Positions 26,943 to 40,309 of a DNA stretch of 64,000 nt are shown here, piece by piece. Origin of the DNA: Ciborinia camelliae. Its lineage: Eukaryota; Ascomycota; Leotiomycetes; Helotiales; Sclerotiniaceae. How positions within the stretch are numbered: position 1 is the stretch's first letter; the number at the start of each line of letters is the position of its first letter. The notes under the pieces are model-generated. The model was given only the letters and a program-made list of their open reading frames with translations, was not told the origin of the DNA and did no database searches. The translations under genes were made by a program, and so were the position numbers. Location of the stretch: positions 401,498-465,497 of the forward strand of contig JANPYM010000010.1 in NCBI GenBank assembly GCA_025890175.1, written 5' to 3'.

Positions 26943-29900
26943 TAATTAACTTTATTTTCCCTAATTTCTTTTTTCAAAAAATATATATATCAATAATTAA
27001 AGATATTAAATTATTATTTTTATCTTTATCTTCATTTTTTTTTAGATTTATAATCAAAAAAGAAATCTATATTCGTTTTATTAATATTTGTTTTATTAAT
27101 ATTTATCTTATCAATATTTATTTCATTAATATTCACTTTATTAATATTTATTTTATTATATTTTTAAAAATTATTATAATTATTATTAATTCATTATTAT
27201 TTGATTTAAATATCTAGGATACAAAATTTTATTTAAAAAATCGAAATATTATTTTATTGAAAAAAAAAAAGATTATATTTTTTTTTATATTTCTAATAAA
27301 TAATTAATGAAAATATATTATAGTTTATGTGTGTATAAAATATAAAGTTTTATAATATTAATTATAAATTGATTTAATATAATATAATACTTTATTAAAT
27401 AAATTTAATTTTAATCCTTAATTTTAATCTCTAATTTAACAATTTTTAGATAAATAAGTATATAAAAAATAAAAAGAAATATTTGAAGAAATATAATATA
27501 AATATTTTTTTCTAAATAAAACGATTTGAATTTAATATAGAATAAAAAATAAATTTATAAAATTATATTATTATAAATAAAAAATTATAAATTTTTTTTT
27601 AAAAAAAATATAATTAAAATAATTATATTAAATTTTTAAAAAGTTTAATAAAATTAAATTTTTATTTTTATTTTTTTTATTTATATTAATAATAACTTTA
27701 GGATTTATATATATATAATTTAAATAAAATTATTTTATTATTTAAATTATTTTAAATAAAAATGTAATAAATTAATTAATCAATTAAAAAAAAATAATAT
27801 CTTAAAAATATTAATTAAAATAAAAAATATTATTTATATAAATATTTAAAAAACTTTAAAAAAGATTAAATAATTTTGTAGTTTAATATTATATTTATAA
27901 ATTAAAATATTATATTTATAAATTAAAATATTATATATAATTTTTTTTTTTTTTTAATTTATAAATAATTTATTTTTTAATTTTTAATTTTAAAATTTTT
28001 AAAATTTTTAAATTTTTTTTTAATTTTTTAATTTAAATTATTATTATAAAAAATAATAATTTTTTAAATTAATAAAAAAATTTATATTATTTATTTATTT
28101 TGTATTAATTTAAAAATTTAAAAATTAATATTTCGAATTTAAATAATCAAAGTTTTTTCAAAATATTGTTATAATAATTGGAAAAACTTAATAAATTTTT
28201 AAATAATTCAAATATAATTAAATTTGATAAAATAAAATATTTATTAATATTTTATAATTAAATTTAAAATATATATTTATATTTATAAATATAAAAAATT
28301 AAATTTTTTAATAAAATCGATTTCAAAATAATATTAATTTTTAATATTATTATAATATAAATATATTTGGATAATTATTTAATTTAAAAAAATAATTAAT
28401 TTAAATAAATTTTGAAGTTATAATAAGAAATACAAAACTAAATTTTTAAAAAAAACAAAATAAACGGAAAAAGCAATATTATTTAAATTTTTTTGAAATT
28501 TATAAATTTAGATATAATATAAATTTAAATTATTATTAGTATTAATTAAATATAAAACAATATATAATTTAAACAAATTTTAAAATTATAATAAAAGATA
28601 TAAATTTTTAAAAAAAATAAAATAAACAAAAAAAGTGATTTTATTAATTTATATTTTATAATTTTAAATATAATATAAATTCAAATTATTAGATTTCTTA
28701 ATTATTATTTTTATTTATATGTTATAATTAATATTTATTATTTAATTTTTAAATATTTATTAAAATTATTAAAACAATTATATAAATAAATAAGAATAAT
28801 TTTTATATTTTATTTATTAAAAGATTTTTAATTATTTTTATTTTTATATTAAATATTAAAAATAAATTTATTAATTTATAATATAATAATAATTTATTTT
28901 AATTTAAAATTTTATATATTAAATTTTAAATTATATAATTAATATTTTAATAATATAAAATATTTATTAATTGGATTTTTTTTAATAAAAAAAAATAAAA
29001 TATTTCTTTAATTTTATTTTTTTTATATTTTAATATAAATAATTTAAAATTATTAAATGGATAATATAATATAATTATAAAATTAAAAGATCTTATAATA
29101 TTTTGAAATTTTAAAAAAAAAAAATAAAAAAAAATTGTTTTATTATTAAACCTTTGAAACTTTAAATTTTAGAGTTTTAATTTTTGAAATTTTAAACTTT
29201 AAAATTTTAATTTTTAAAATTTCAAATTTTAATTAAAAATAATATTAAAAAATTTTAATGTTAATTAATATTTTTATTATTTTAATTAAATTTATTAATA
29301 AACAAAAATATATAAATATTTATAAGGTTATATGAAAAAAAAATAAAAAAATAAAAAATAAAATATAAAGAAAAAAAAAGAATAAATTAAATTTGATTTT
29401 AATATTCAATAATAATTTTTTTAATAGTATAATTATAATATTAATTATTAAATAAAAAAAGCTTTTTTATTTTTGTTTTTTATATATTTTAAATACAAAT
29501 ATTTTTATATTAAAATGTTAAATAATATTAAAATATATAAATATAAAAAATTTATATATTTTTAAAATTATTTATTAAATTTATAAAAAATTAATAAAAA
29601 ATTTATATATTTTTTTGATAAATAATTTATAAAATAAATATTTGATAAATTTAATTAATTAATTTTTAATAAAATTTAATATTATTGATTTAATTTTATA
29701 AATTTTAATATTTGTATTAAAATAAATATTTATTATATCAAATATAAATTTAAATTATAATTTTTAATATAATAATTTATTAATATTTATATAAATATTT
29801 ATATATAATTAATTATTAAAATTTAAATTTTAATTAATATTGTAAAAAATTTTGGAAAAATTGATTTTTAATAATTAATTAATAAATTATATAAATTTTT

Positions 29901-30054
29901 GTTTTATAATAAAAGTTTTAAATATATTAAAAAAAAGAATTTTATATTTATATAAAAATCTATATTTAATAAAAAAATGATTTAAAAAAAATATTAAAAA
30001 TTTTTGAAGGTATATATATTTTTTATAAAATTATTTTTTGTAAAAATTTTAAAT
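26943..30054. other. AT-rich spacer between the two copia copies
   Basis: No gene or transposon end recognised. It contains loose homopurine runs and, at about 29140-29240, imperfect AAACTTTAAAATTTTAATTTTT repeats. It represents the older sequence into which both copia copies inserted. Confidence 0.6.
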
Positions 30055-30212
30055 ATTAGTTTTTAAATTTTAGGTATTGGTTTTTAAATTTTAAGTGTTG
30101 ATTTTTAAATTTTAGATATTAGTTTTTAAGTTTTAAATATTAATTTTTAAGTTTTAAATATTGATCTTTATATTTTAGATTTTAATTTTTATATTTTAGA
30201 TATTAGTTTTTA
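30055..30212. repeat. Minisatellite, 21-bp unit, 7.5 copies
   Basis: Units ATTAGTTTTTAAATTTTAGGT, each 21 bases, start at 30055, 30076, 30097, 30118, 30139, 30160 and 30181, with a partial unit at 30202. They differ mostly by G/A and T/A exchanges. The array ends about 30 bases before the left LTR of copia copy B. Confidence 0.85.
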
Positions 30213-30243
30213 TTATAAATTAAATAAATTTAATAATATATTT

Positions 30244-30418
30244 TGTTGAGAGTAGCCAGGGCCGTATAAGCCGTACAGACTGTAAAGCGGCCTGTAGGCC
30301 TAATACAGTTTAACGCCCTATTTCAAACTTAAATAGTATACAAGGTTTAATTTTAATTCTATAATAATTTTAAAATATATTATATAATTTGTATTTTTAT
30401 ATAATTTATTTTTTAATA
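30244..30418 (+). repeat. Left LTR of copia copy B
   Basis: About 175 bp, begins TGTTGAGAGTAGCCAGGGCC. Its first 80 bases are nearly identical to the left LTR of copy A, its 3' half AT-shifted. Confidence 0.9.
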
Positions 30419-33317
30419 AATTATAAATCTAAATGTATTAAACTAATAAATAAATTTTTAATTATTTTAATTTATTTATTTTATTTTATATTTTTTTTGT
30501 ATTTTTTATAAAATAAATAAAAAATCTAAAACGTTAAACAAAAAAATATTGGATATAATAAAAAAAAATTAATATTTAAAATATTGTAAGAAATTAATAT
30601 TTACAAAAAAAAAAATAATAAATTAAAAAATTAATTTTTATAATTAAATTTTTTTTAAATTTATTTATAAATTTTGTAATAATGATATTGTATTTAAAGG
30701 GATTATAAAAAATTATAAAGTTTTTTATTAATAAAATCGAAAACGATATTAAAAATAAATAAAATAAAAAATCTGATTTATTTTTAAATTAATTTTAAAA
30801 AGAAGATATTTTTTATAATATTATATCAAAATTTAAAAGGTTAATATTTTAATTATTTTTTTTTTATTAAAAAGATTTATTATTAGTATAGTAGAATTTA
30901 TTAATATTTAATATAATTTCAAATTTTAATTTAAAAGTTATTACAATTTTTAATAATCTAATATTTTTATATAGATTTTATTTTAAGGAAATAAAAAATT
31001 ATAATATATAGTTTAAAAATATTATAAATATTGTTAAAATGAATAATATATTTAATTATTTTCGAATTTCGAAATTTATCGATTTTTATAATAAGAAAAA
31101 CGATTATAAAAATGTTATTGTTAGGATAGTTAATAAGATTTGGTTTTGGGATAGTTAAATTATTAAAAATTCTAAAATACAATATTGTATTAAAAATTTT
31201 ATTAATAATATTAAATTATTATTTATTAAAAAATATACAAAAATTAAAAATATATTAAAAAAATTTAAAATTTAATATAAAAAAATTAATTTTTATTTAT
31301 ATATAAATAAATAAAATTGTTTTTTTAAAATAAATTTTAAAAATTTTGATTTAGTTAATAAATTTATTATGAAATATAAATTTTATATAATAAAATTAAT
31401 AGATTTAAATATTAAATTTTTTAATTTAAATTATTATATTTAATTTATAATTAAAATTTTTAAGTATTTTTTTATTTAAATTAATAAAAATTTGTATTAA
31501 GTTTGTTATAATAATAAGAATAAGTTTTCAAATTTTAAAAAAATTTTAATTAATTTTATTAATGAAATATAAAAAAATAATAATTTTAATAATAATGAAA
31601 TAATTTTATTTGAAAATAAAATTTAAAGAATAAATTAAAATCAAAATAATAAATTTAAATTTAAAAAAAGAAAAAATTAAAATTTTTAAAATTATTAGGA
31701 TTATTATAATTTAATATTAATAATAATAAATATAATTATTGTAATATATTTTTTATATTTAAATTTTATATAAATATTTATTTTAATAATTTAAAGAATA
31801 TTATAACGAAAAAGGTTTGAAAAAAAAAATATAAAAAAAAATAAATATAATATAATAAATATAAAAAATTTAAAAATAAATTTAGGGGGAGTAATAATTT
31901 TAATTTTAGTTTTAATTTTAATTTTAATTTTAATTTTAATATTAAAATAAATTTTGGAATAAAAATAAATTTTTTTTTTTTATTATTATTTAGTTTTTTT
32001 TTTATGTTTTTATATTTTAATTTTATATATAATATTATTAAATTTTTTAATTTTTTTAATTAATAAAAATTTTAATATAATTATATAGGTTTTTTTTAAT
32101 AATTAAAATATATAAAATAATTGTATATAAGAAATATAGTTTTTCGATATAAATGTTTTATTTTATTGTTTATGGGATAGGAATAATTTTAAGATTTATT
32201 GAAAATTTTTAAATAAAAAAACAAATTTTTTAATATTAATATTAATAAATAATTTTATTATTTTTAAAAAAATTAAAATAATTATTTTTAAATATATTAT
32301 ATTAAATTATTTAATTAATTTTATTTTTTTATTAAATAATTTTTATTTTATTAATTTATTTATTAAATTGTTTTTAGGATATAAAATATAAATTAAAAAA
32401 AAATATATTAAATTTAATAAAAGTAATAATAATTTATATATAATTTATAATAAAAATTGAAATTATTTTTTTTAAATTAATTGATATTTTTATATTTTAA
32501 TATTAAAAATATTAATTATTTAAAAAATTTTGTTAATTATTTTGTTTTGTATTATAAATATTTGATTAATAAAAATGTGGTATAGGTGTTTTAAATATTT
32601 TTTTTTAAAAAATATTAAAAATATTTAAAAATTTGTTAAAAATTTGTTTTTAAAGAATTTAAATAATTATTTGAAAAATAAAATTTATAAGTTTTATAAA
32701 TTTAAAAAGTTTTGTTATATATATTAAAAAAATATTAATTTTTATATTATAAAATTTTTTAAAAAAATAAATATTAATATTATTAAAATTTATTTTATTA
32801 ATATTAATAAATATAAATATATAATTTTATTTATTAATAATAATATTTATAAATAAATTATATTTATTTATAAAAAAAAAAATAAAGTTAAAAAAGTTAT
32901 TTGTATTATAAACAAATAAATATTTATATAATATAATATAATAATTTTAATATAAAAATTTAATAAAAATAATAAATATAAATAATATAAATTTAATTAA
33001 ATAATTAAAAATTTAAGATTTTATTTTAAATTTATAATTTTTTATATTTTAAATTAAAATAGAATATTTAAATATTTTATTTATATAATTTTTAATAAAG
33101 TATAATTTATTTTTATTAAAATAATAATTTTATATATTTTTTAATTAAAAATTTTTTGGGGTATAATTTATATTATAAATTGAATTATAATTTAATTTTT
33201 TTTTAATAAAATTATTTTATATAAGATTTATATAAATTATATTTATTTTAATATAAATAATTAATTAAATATTTTTTATTTATAAATATTTAATAATATT
33301 ATTTATATTTATATTTT

Positions 33318-33327
33318 NNNNNNNNNN
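33318..33327. other. Assembly gap, 10 N
   Basis: Ten unresolved bases inside copia copy B, in a TTTATATTTT/AAAAAATATT context. The colinear stretch of copy A (about 24466-24482) is continuous, so the missing sequence is probably short. Confidence 0.95.
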
Positions 33328-34959
33328 AAAAAATATTATATTATAAATAAAAAGTTTATTTTTTAAATTAAAAAAAATATTTTTATTAATTTTAAAAAAA
33401 ATTATATTTATTAAATATTTATTTTTATTTATATAATTAATAAGATTATTTGTTTTTTTAATATTTGTTTTAATAAATTAGATTTTTTAATTAATTTAAT
33501 TAATAATAATAATAATTTAGGCAAATATTAAAATAAAAAGAAATTGAATAATAATTTAATGTTTTTAAATAATTTTATTTATATTTAATTAAATAAATTA
33601 ATTATTAATATTAAAAATTATTTGAATATTATAAATAATTATATATTATTTAATTATAAAAATTAGTTTAATTAAGTTAATATTAATAAAATATTAAAGT
33701 TTAATTAAAAATATAATTAAAAATATTTTAAAAATTTAAAAAATAAAAAGATTATTAATAAAAAAAATAAATAATATAATAATATAAATATTATAATAAT
33801 ATTGTATTATTATTTATATAATTTGTATAATAATAATGATTAATATTAGAAATGATTTCAAAATATTTAATAAGATTATAAAGTTATTTAATAAAATTAA
33901 ATAAATAAAATTAATTAAAATTGAATATAAATTGATTTTTAATAATGAAATTTTTAAATTTATTTAAAAATCAAAAATCTAAAAATAAAAGATTTTTTGT
34001 AATAAAATGATTTATAAATAAAAATAAAATAAAAAAAATAATATTAAAAAATGTAAAATTTGTTAAATTATATAAAATTTTAAATAATATTATAAATTAA
34101 ATTTTAATTAAATTTTTATAAAAATTTATAAAAATATTTTTTGAAAAATAATTTTAATAATTATTATTTACTTTAAATTGAAAATATATTAAATAAATAT
34201 AATTATAATATTTTTAAATATTATTATATTAAATAATTTATTAATTTATATTAAATTATTATTATATTAAAAACAAAATGAAATTTAATTTAAATAATTA
34301 AAAAAAAATTTTAAAAATAAAATTTAAATATATTAATTATTTAAAGTTTTATATAGTTTAAAATAAATATTAAAATAATAATAAAAAATTTTATATTTTA
34401 TATTTATTTAATTTGGTTTTATATTAATAAAAATAAATAATTATATTTATTTTAATTATAATAAAAAAAAAAATAATAATAATATATATTAATAATTTTT
34501 TTATAATTGAAAAAATAAATATATATAATATTTTAAAAAAAAAATTTAATAAAGAAATTTTAAATAAAAAATTTAGAAATAATTTTATATTTTTTAAAAA
34601 TTCGAATTTATTATAATATATAAAATAAAATAATTATTTTTTATTAAAATTTTTATATTAAAAAGATTTTTATAAAATTTGAATTTAAATATTTACAAAT
34701 AAATATAATATTTATAATATTAAATTTTATTAAAAATTTAATTTTAAATAAAGGAATAGTTAATAAATAATTTATAATATTTTATTAATTTAAAATCGAA
34801 TTTTTAGGATTTTTATATATTAAAATAAATATTATATATAATATAAATATTTTTTATCGATTTTTTATTAATTTTTTAAAAATATATATAAAATATTATA
34901 ATCAAATTTTTTAATACTTAATTAATACAATAAATTATATAATTGTTTATAATAATAAT

Positions 34960-35175
34960 AATAATAAACTTATTATAGAAAAATATATAGATTTTAATTA
35001 TATAAAAAACCTTTTAACAAAAAAAAATATATTAAATTATATTTTTTTTATATATAAAAAAATAATTTTAATATAATTAAAAAAACAATTAATTATAACT
35101 TTGAATTTAATAAAATTAAAATATTATAAATTTTGTAAAATAATTATAAAAACATTATAAATTTAATAATTTTTA
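34960..35175 (+). pseudogene. Copia RNase H domain remnant, copy B
   Basis: Plus-strand translation contains LLTKKNILNYIF, LKKQLITLNLIKLKYYKF and KIIIKTL, matching the copy A remnant residue by residue apart from RIP-type changes. One glutamine codon that is a stop in copy A survives here. Confidence 0.65.
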
Positions 35176-35622
35176 AAAGAATTAATAAAAATTAAATATA
35201 AATATTTTGATTTAACAAAATTTAAAATTATTAAAAATAATTAAAAAAAATTTGTTTTTATTAAAAATTCAAAGATTTATTAGTATATAAAATATATAAC
35301 AATAAAATATTATTATATTTGTAAATAAATTATATAAAATTATATTAATTTATAATTTGTTTTAATGAATTTATAAATAATAAACGAATTTATGAAATCA
35401 TTTTTATTAATAAAATATATTAAATTTGTTAAAATATTATAAATAGAAAAACTTTAAAAAAAAGAAAAGGTTTATTTTTTAAAAATATAAAGTATATATA
35501 TTAATAATAATAAAATATATTAATTAAAAATAAAAAATGTTAATTTAAAAAAAACTAATAATTAATAAAGAAATTCCCAAAAAAAACTTTAAAATGCTTT
35601 ATATATTATTAATTAAAAAATA

Positions 35623-35798
35623 TATTGAAAATAATTAGGGCTATATAAGCCATATGGATCGCGAAGCGGTCTGTAAGCCTAATACAGCTTAACGCCTTAT
35701 TTTAAACTTAAATAATATATAAGGTTTAATCTTAGTTCTATAGTAATTTCAAAATATATTACACAACTTGCACCTTTACGTGATCTACCTTTTCAACA
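35623..35798 (+). repeat. Right LTR of copia copy B
   Basis: About 176 bp, begins TATTGAAAATAATTAGGG and ends ACCTTTTCAACA, followed by the duplication TATTT. Confidence 0.9.
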
Positions 35799-35803
35799 TA
35801 TTT

Positions 35804-37206
35804 AATAAAAATATTAATAATATTAAATTATCTTTTTTAAATTAAATTTAATATCAATTAAAATATAATTTATAAAAATCTTAAAATATATTTTGAGTAT
35901 TTAAAATCGAAATTTTAAAATAAAAATAAATATAATTTATATAAAATTAAAATTTCAAATAAAATTAATAATATTAAAAACAATTTAAACTTTAAAATAA
36001 TAATAAATATAATTTTGATTATATAAAATATTCTAAAAAAAATTATATTTTTTGAATTTGAAATTTGAGATCGAATATATTTTAAATATTTTTATTTTAT
36101 ATAATTATATTAAAATATTTAAATTATTATAATAAAATTAAAATTTTAAATAATAAATAAATATATAATTATATTAATATTTCATTTTTTTTATTATAAT
36201 ATTTAGTATTTAAAAGATAATAATAAAATAAAAGGATATATAATTTGATTTTTATAATAAATTTTTTTTTTTAATTTAATAAATTATTTTTTTTAATTCA
36301 TTTAAATTTATATTAAATGTTTTATTTATATCATTTTTTTTTTTAATTTATTAGTTTTTTATAATAAATTTCCTGAATTTTATATAATAATATTATATTA
36401 TTCTTAAATATTAATTATTATTCAAAACATTTTTTTAATACAGATTTTTATAATTCAAATATTAATTTATAAATATATTTTAATTTTTAAATATAATATT
36501 TTATTGATTTTTCGAATTTAATTATAATAAATAATTTTGTTATTAATAATAAAGAATAATATAATATTATAATTTAGCTTATTTTCGTTTAAAATAATAA
36601 GATATCGAAATATTACAATATATTTTTTACCTTCAATTGGAAATAATAAGATAAATCAGAAATCGATTGGGAAATCTAATATTTTATTATTAATATTAAT
36701 ATTTATTTAAAATAAAATATAAATATTTATAAATGATATAATAAAATCTAGATCAATTTATATTTATTAATATATTTTTATAATTTAAGATTATAAATAA
36801 TAATTTTAAAATTAATAATATAAATTCGAAATAGATTATATTATAAAATCTAGATTTTGAAATCTTTATAACAAGTTAACTACAAGTTGATTATACTGTA
36901 AAGATATTACGGTATCTATATTAATCGGCCTATAAATATTAAAATATTTAATATTTATTTAATTCTAAAATTGGATTATTTTGATTTATCAAATTAGATA
37001 CAGATAATTTATAAAATTCAATATAATCTTTGAAAAAAATAATTTTTAATATCAAAATCAAAGAAATTATTAATAAAATAAATAAAGATTTATATATATT
37101 CGTTATATAATATACAAATTTTTATATAGTCCTTATATAATTTTTATATAATTTAAAATTTTTATATAATATATATATAATATAAGCTGTATATATATAA
37201 TTTAAA
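35804..37206. other. AT-rich right part of block 2, no identifiable gene
   Basis: AT-rich and without readable coding remnants. A small dyad AGATATTACGGTATCT lies at about 36901-36916, and ATTATATAA-type units (minus strand) cluster at about 37100-37200 just inside the right end of the block. Confidence 0.6.
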
Positions 37207-37260
37207 AGTTATACACTATGTTTATACAATATACAGGTTTCATATACCTCCACTAAGGTA
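37207..37260 (-). repeat. Right terminal inverted repeat of AT-rich block 2
   Basis: On the minus strand it reads TACCTTAGTGGAGGTATATG and continues with ATATTGTATAAACATAG, matching the left end at 15492. Ordinary composition starts at 37261. Confidence 0.55.
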
Positions 37261-38712
37261 GTATATATACCCATTCACCTAGTCTCCTAAAAGAGTTTCA
37301 TATACGCATTTCGCTTAATCTACTTGTATACCGTGGACTCATATATACCTATCTATATACATTCCATCACACATACACACATAAAAAGAACCCACAATCT
37401 ATCCAAGATCACTGATCTATCTACCCTACCCTACCCTACCTACCCTACCCACCTATCAAAATTCCTTAAACTTTTTTCATCAGCGGGTCTTCCCGTTGGG
37501 GAAATACATGCATACATACATATATGCATACATGTATACATACATGATACTGCGGCCGGTACCCAGACCAGACTGAAGCAGATCAAACATCAAACATCAG
37601 ACATCCGATTTCCCATCTCCTCATTTCCTTCGGTGCTTTATTCTCTTTCCCCAGCCCGCTTCATGTACGTGGGATGTCTTGCGAAATGATGATTTATATA
37701 TATATACAAAATATAAGTTCCGTATCTGCTTTCTCTTTCCTATACGCCAAAAGGCATTTCCGTATATACTCTGCGTGGATCAGGTTATGTATGCATTGGA
37801 TTGGATTGGATTGTATTGTATTGGTCTGGGAGATATGTAATTGATTATGGGAGATTTATGATGTTTGATGATTTAATTTATAATGATTTGTATCTTAAAG
37901 AAAGGAAAGAAGAAAAGAGAGGAGTAAGGAAGGAAGGAAAGAAAGAGAGGAGTAAGCATTATAGGGGAATATTTTATTTATATTTCGGCATTATATTATA
38001 TACAAATCTTCCCCACCATCTTTCTTACCCCCCCCCCTCTTCCCCTCTCTTCTCTCTCCCTCTTTCCCACTCCCTTAATCTTTCAACATAGGTCCTTCCT
38101 CCTCCCCCGTATACCTAACCTATTCATTAATTGCATACCTACCTAGCTATTTTCAACTCTGTCCCCTCCCTCCCCTTCACTACCATCCCCTGCCCTCCCC
38201 TCCCCTCCCCTCCCCTTCCCTCCTAACCCAACCCATCCACCTCCTCCCCTCAAAAAATTCCCTATCATCGAATACCCTTTTTTCCATATATAATATATAA
38301 TATACAATACTATAATTTAAAGATTCTATTCTAGATTCAATTTACGTTACATTTTTATCTCTCTCTCTCTCCCCCTCTCTCTCACTCCCACTCCCACCTA
38401 TTTCCATTAACTCTTACTCCCCCTACCCACTCACTCCCCCTACACACCTCCCCCCCTTACTCCCACTCCCACTCCCACTTCCACTTCCACTCCCACTCCC
38501 ACTATCCATCCCATCCCAACCCATATTCCTCTCCTCTCATACATACCTACATACATACCTATCAATTCATCTTCCATTTCCACCATCCACCATCCACCTT
38601 CCACCATCCACCATCCACCATCCACCTTCCACCATCCACCTTCCATTTCCACATCGCATATTCATATTCATATTCACAATCCAATCCAATCCAATCAACA
38701 AATACACTCCTC

Positions 38713-38744
<32 letters not shown>

Positions 38745-40309
38745 CTTCATTTACTCACAGCTAACAGCTAACTAAGCCAAGCTAAGGTAAGCTAAGCCAA
38801 GGTAACACATTTACATCTCTTTTCTCCACATGGAGAACATTTGCATTTGCATTTGCATTTCCATATCCATTTCCAACCAGACCATCCCCATCCCCATCCC
38901 CATCCCCATCCCCAAACATGATTGATACCTTACAATTGCACCCCCTTCCCCATCCCCTTCCCTTCCCTTCCCCCTTCCCCTCCCACATCGAAATTTCAAT
39001 CCCAACCAACCAGCCAACAAATTTCAAATTTCAAATTCCATGGAAAAAAAAAGAAAACGAAAAAGAAAAAGAAAAAAAAAAAGACATCTCGCCAACCCAA
39101 AAATCCCCAATCCCCAATCCCCATTCCCCATTCCCAATTCCATTTCCATTTCCAATTCCCCAAACCATCCTTCCCCTATCCAATGATATGATCCATCCCC
39201 ATCCAATGCATTCGCATGAACCCAACCACCCACCCACCCCATGGAAGAGAATCCTCCCAACCACCCAACCACCCAACCACCCATCCGCCCACCAAAATCT
39301 TTCCTATCCCATCCCATCCCATCCCTATCCCACCAATCCCATTCCATTCCATTCCTACCAAGTCATCCCACCACCTATCCACCCATCCCACCAGAGACCA
39401 GATAATCTTTTCCAAAGAGAGACGAGGAAGGGAAAAAAAAAAACCCAAAAGTCAATCTACAACCGACCACCGAGATTTTATCTTGATTGTCTGAATTTTT
39501 CCTCTCGCTAGGCTTTCAACCTAAAATGCAAAATGTCTGACCGCCCAAAAATATCATCATGATGACGTTGCTTGAAAAGGACAAACTTTGATTCTCGATG
39601 ATGTAATGCGATGCGATGCAATGCGATAAATAAACCAAAGAAAAACTATGCAATGTGCCCCAACCTAAAACGTATGATAGGCTACACGAAAATAAAAACG
39701 CAAAATGGTATTTTCAAATGAAAAATGAAAGATCGCCGACGTGGTATCCCGAGAACTGTGAGTAGTCTTGAGTAGTTAACATCAAGCGGGGTATGACAAA
39801 GCCCCCCTCCCAAAAAGTGACATGTACAGAGCACAAAAATGTGTAAGGCGGTCAAATTCCGAATTAGTCCCTCGTATGGATAAAATTGCTAAAAACAATA
39901 TAAATCGCGTCGTAAAATAAGTGGATAAATGTCAACCATGAAATATTGTGATGATCGGCAAGGCAGTCCCACAAGCCAGTGATGAAATTCATGTGACGCG
40001 AGACGGTAAGTAATTATCGACCCGAACTCTTTCGGCCCGCATCTGCATATTTTTGGTCCAAGCCGAGTTTCTTTTGTGGAATCTAGGCTCTAGGGCAACC
40101 GTAGGTGTGATGCGAGATCCATGGTTATCGGTGGCACATGGTTATCGGTGAGCCACCGTTACACAACATGTAGATTCTAGACTTTGTAGAACCGGACTCG
40201 GAGATTTTTCCGTTGTGACGTTGCGGTGAACCCATTGGGTACGGTTTGGTGATGATGAATATATATGATCATATTTTGTGATCAAGGCATTGAGTATGAC
40301 AATGAAGTT
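37261..40309. other. Gene-free ordinary sequence downstream of the regulator gene
   Basis: 37261-38100 is mixed sequence with GATTG and GAAGGAAAG repeats. 38100-39420 is a strongly strand-asymmetric C/T- and C/A-rich zone (ATCCCC, CCACCATC, CCCAACCA and GCATTT microsatellites) whose many overlapping frames on both strands are low-complexity shadows. 39480-40309 is unique-looking sequence and probably holds the 3' untranslated region of the regulator gene. It includes a direct repeat of CATGGTTATCGGTG at 40118-40151. Confidence 0.6.

Larger units (their letters stand above)
30244..35798 (+). mobile_element. Full-length Ty1/copia LTR retrotransposon, copy B, RIP-inactivated
   Basis: Same family and same orientation as copy A. 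LTRs are at 30244-30418 and 35623-35798, and the target duplication TATTT is perfect (30239-30243 and 35799-35803). The internal sequence is colinear with copy A along its whole length, for example 21840-22700 against 30660-31530. It appears more AT-shifted than copy A inside, while its right LTR keeps more G and C. It contains a 10-base run of N at 33318-33327. No intact frame remains. Confidence 0.9.

Noticed and set aside
22139..31182. Two similar minus-strand frames at 22139-22348 and 30967-31182
   Set aside because: They are the same position in the two copia copies and lie antisense to the element's coding strand; their similarity comes from copy homology, not from a gene.
38440..39511. 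Many overlapping frames of 70-197 codons on both strands
   Set aside because: All are products of C-rich and CCAT-type microsatellites, with low-complexity P/H/S or G/W/M composition and no conserved features.
39536..39610. ATGATGA motifs near CTGA, suggesting a C/D-box snoRNA
   Set aside because: On neither strand do C and D boxes occur in the right order and distance with a terminal stem.
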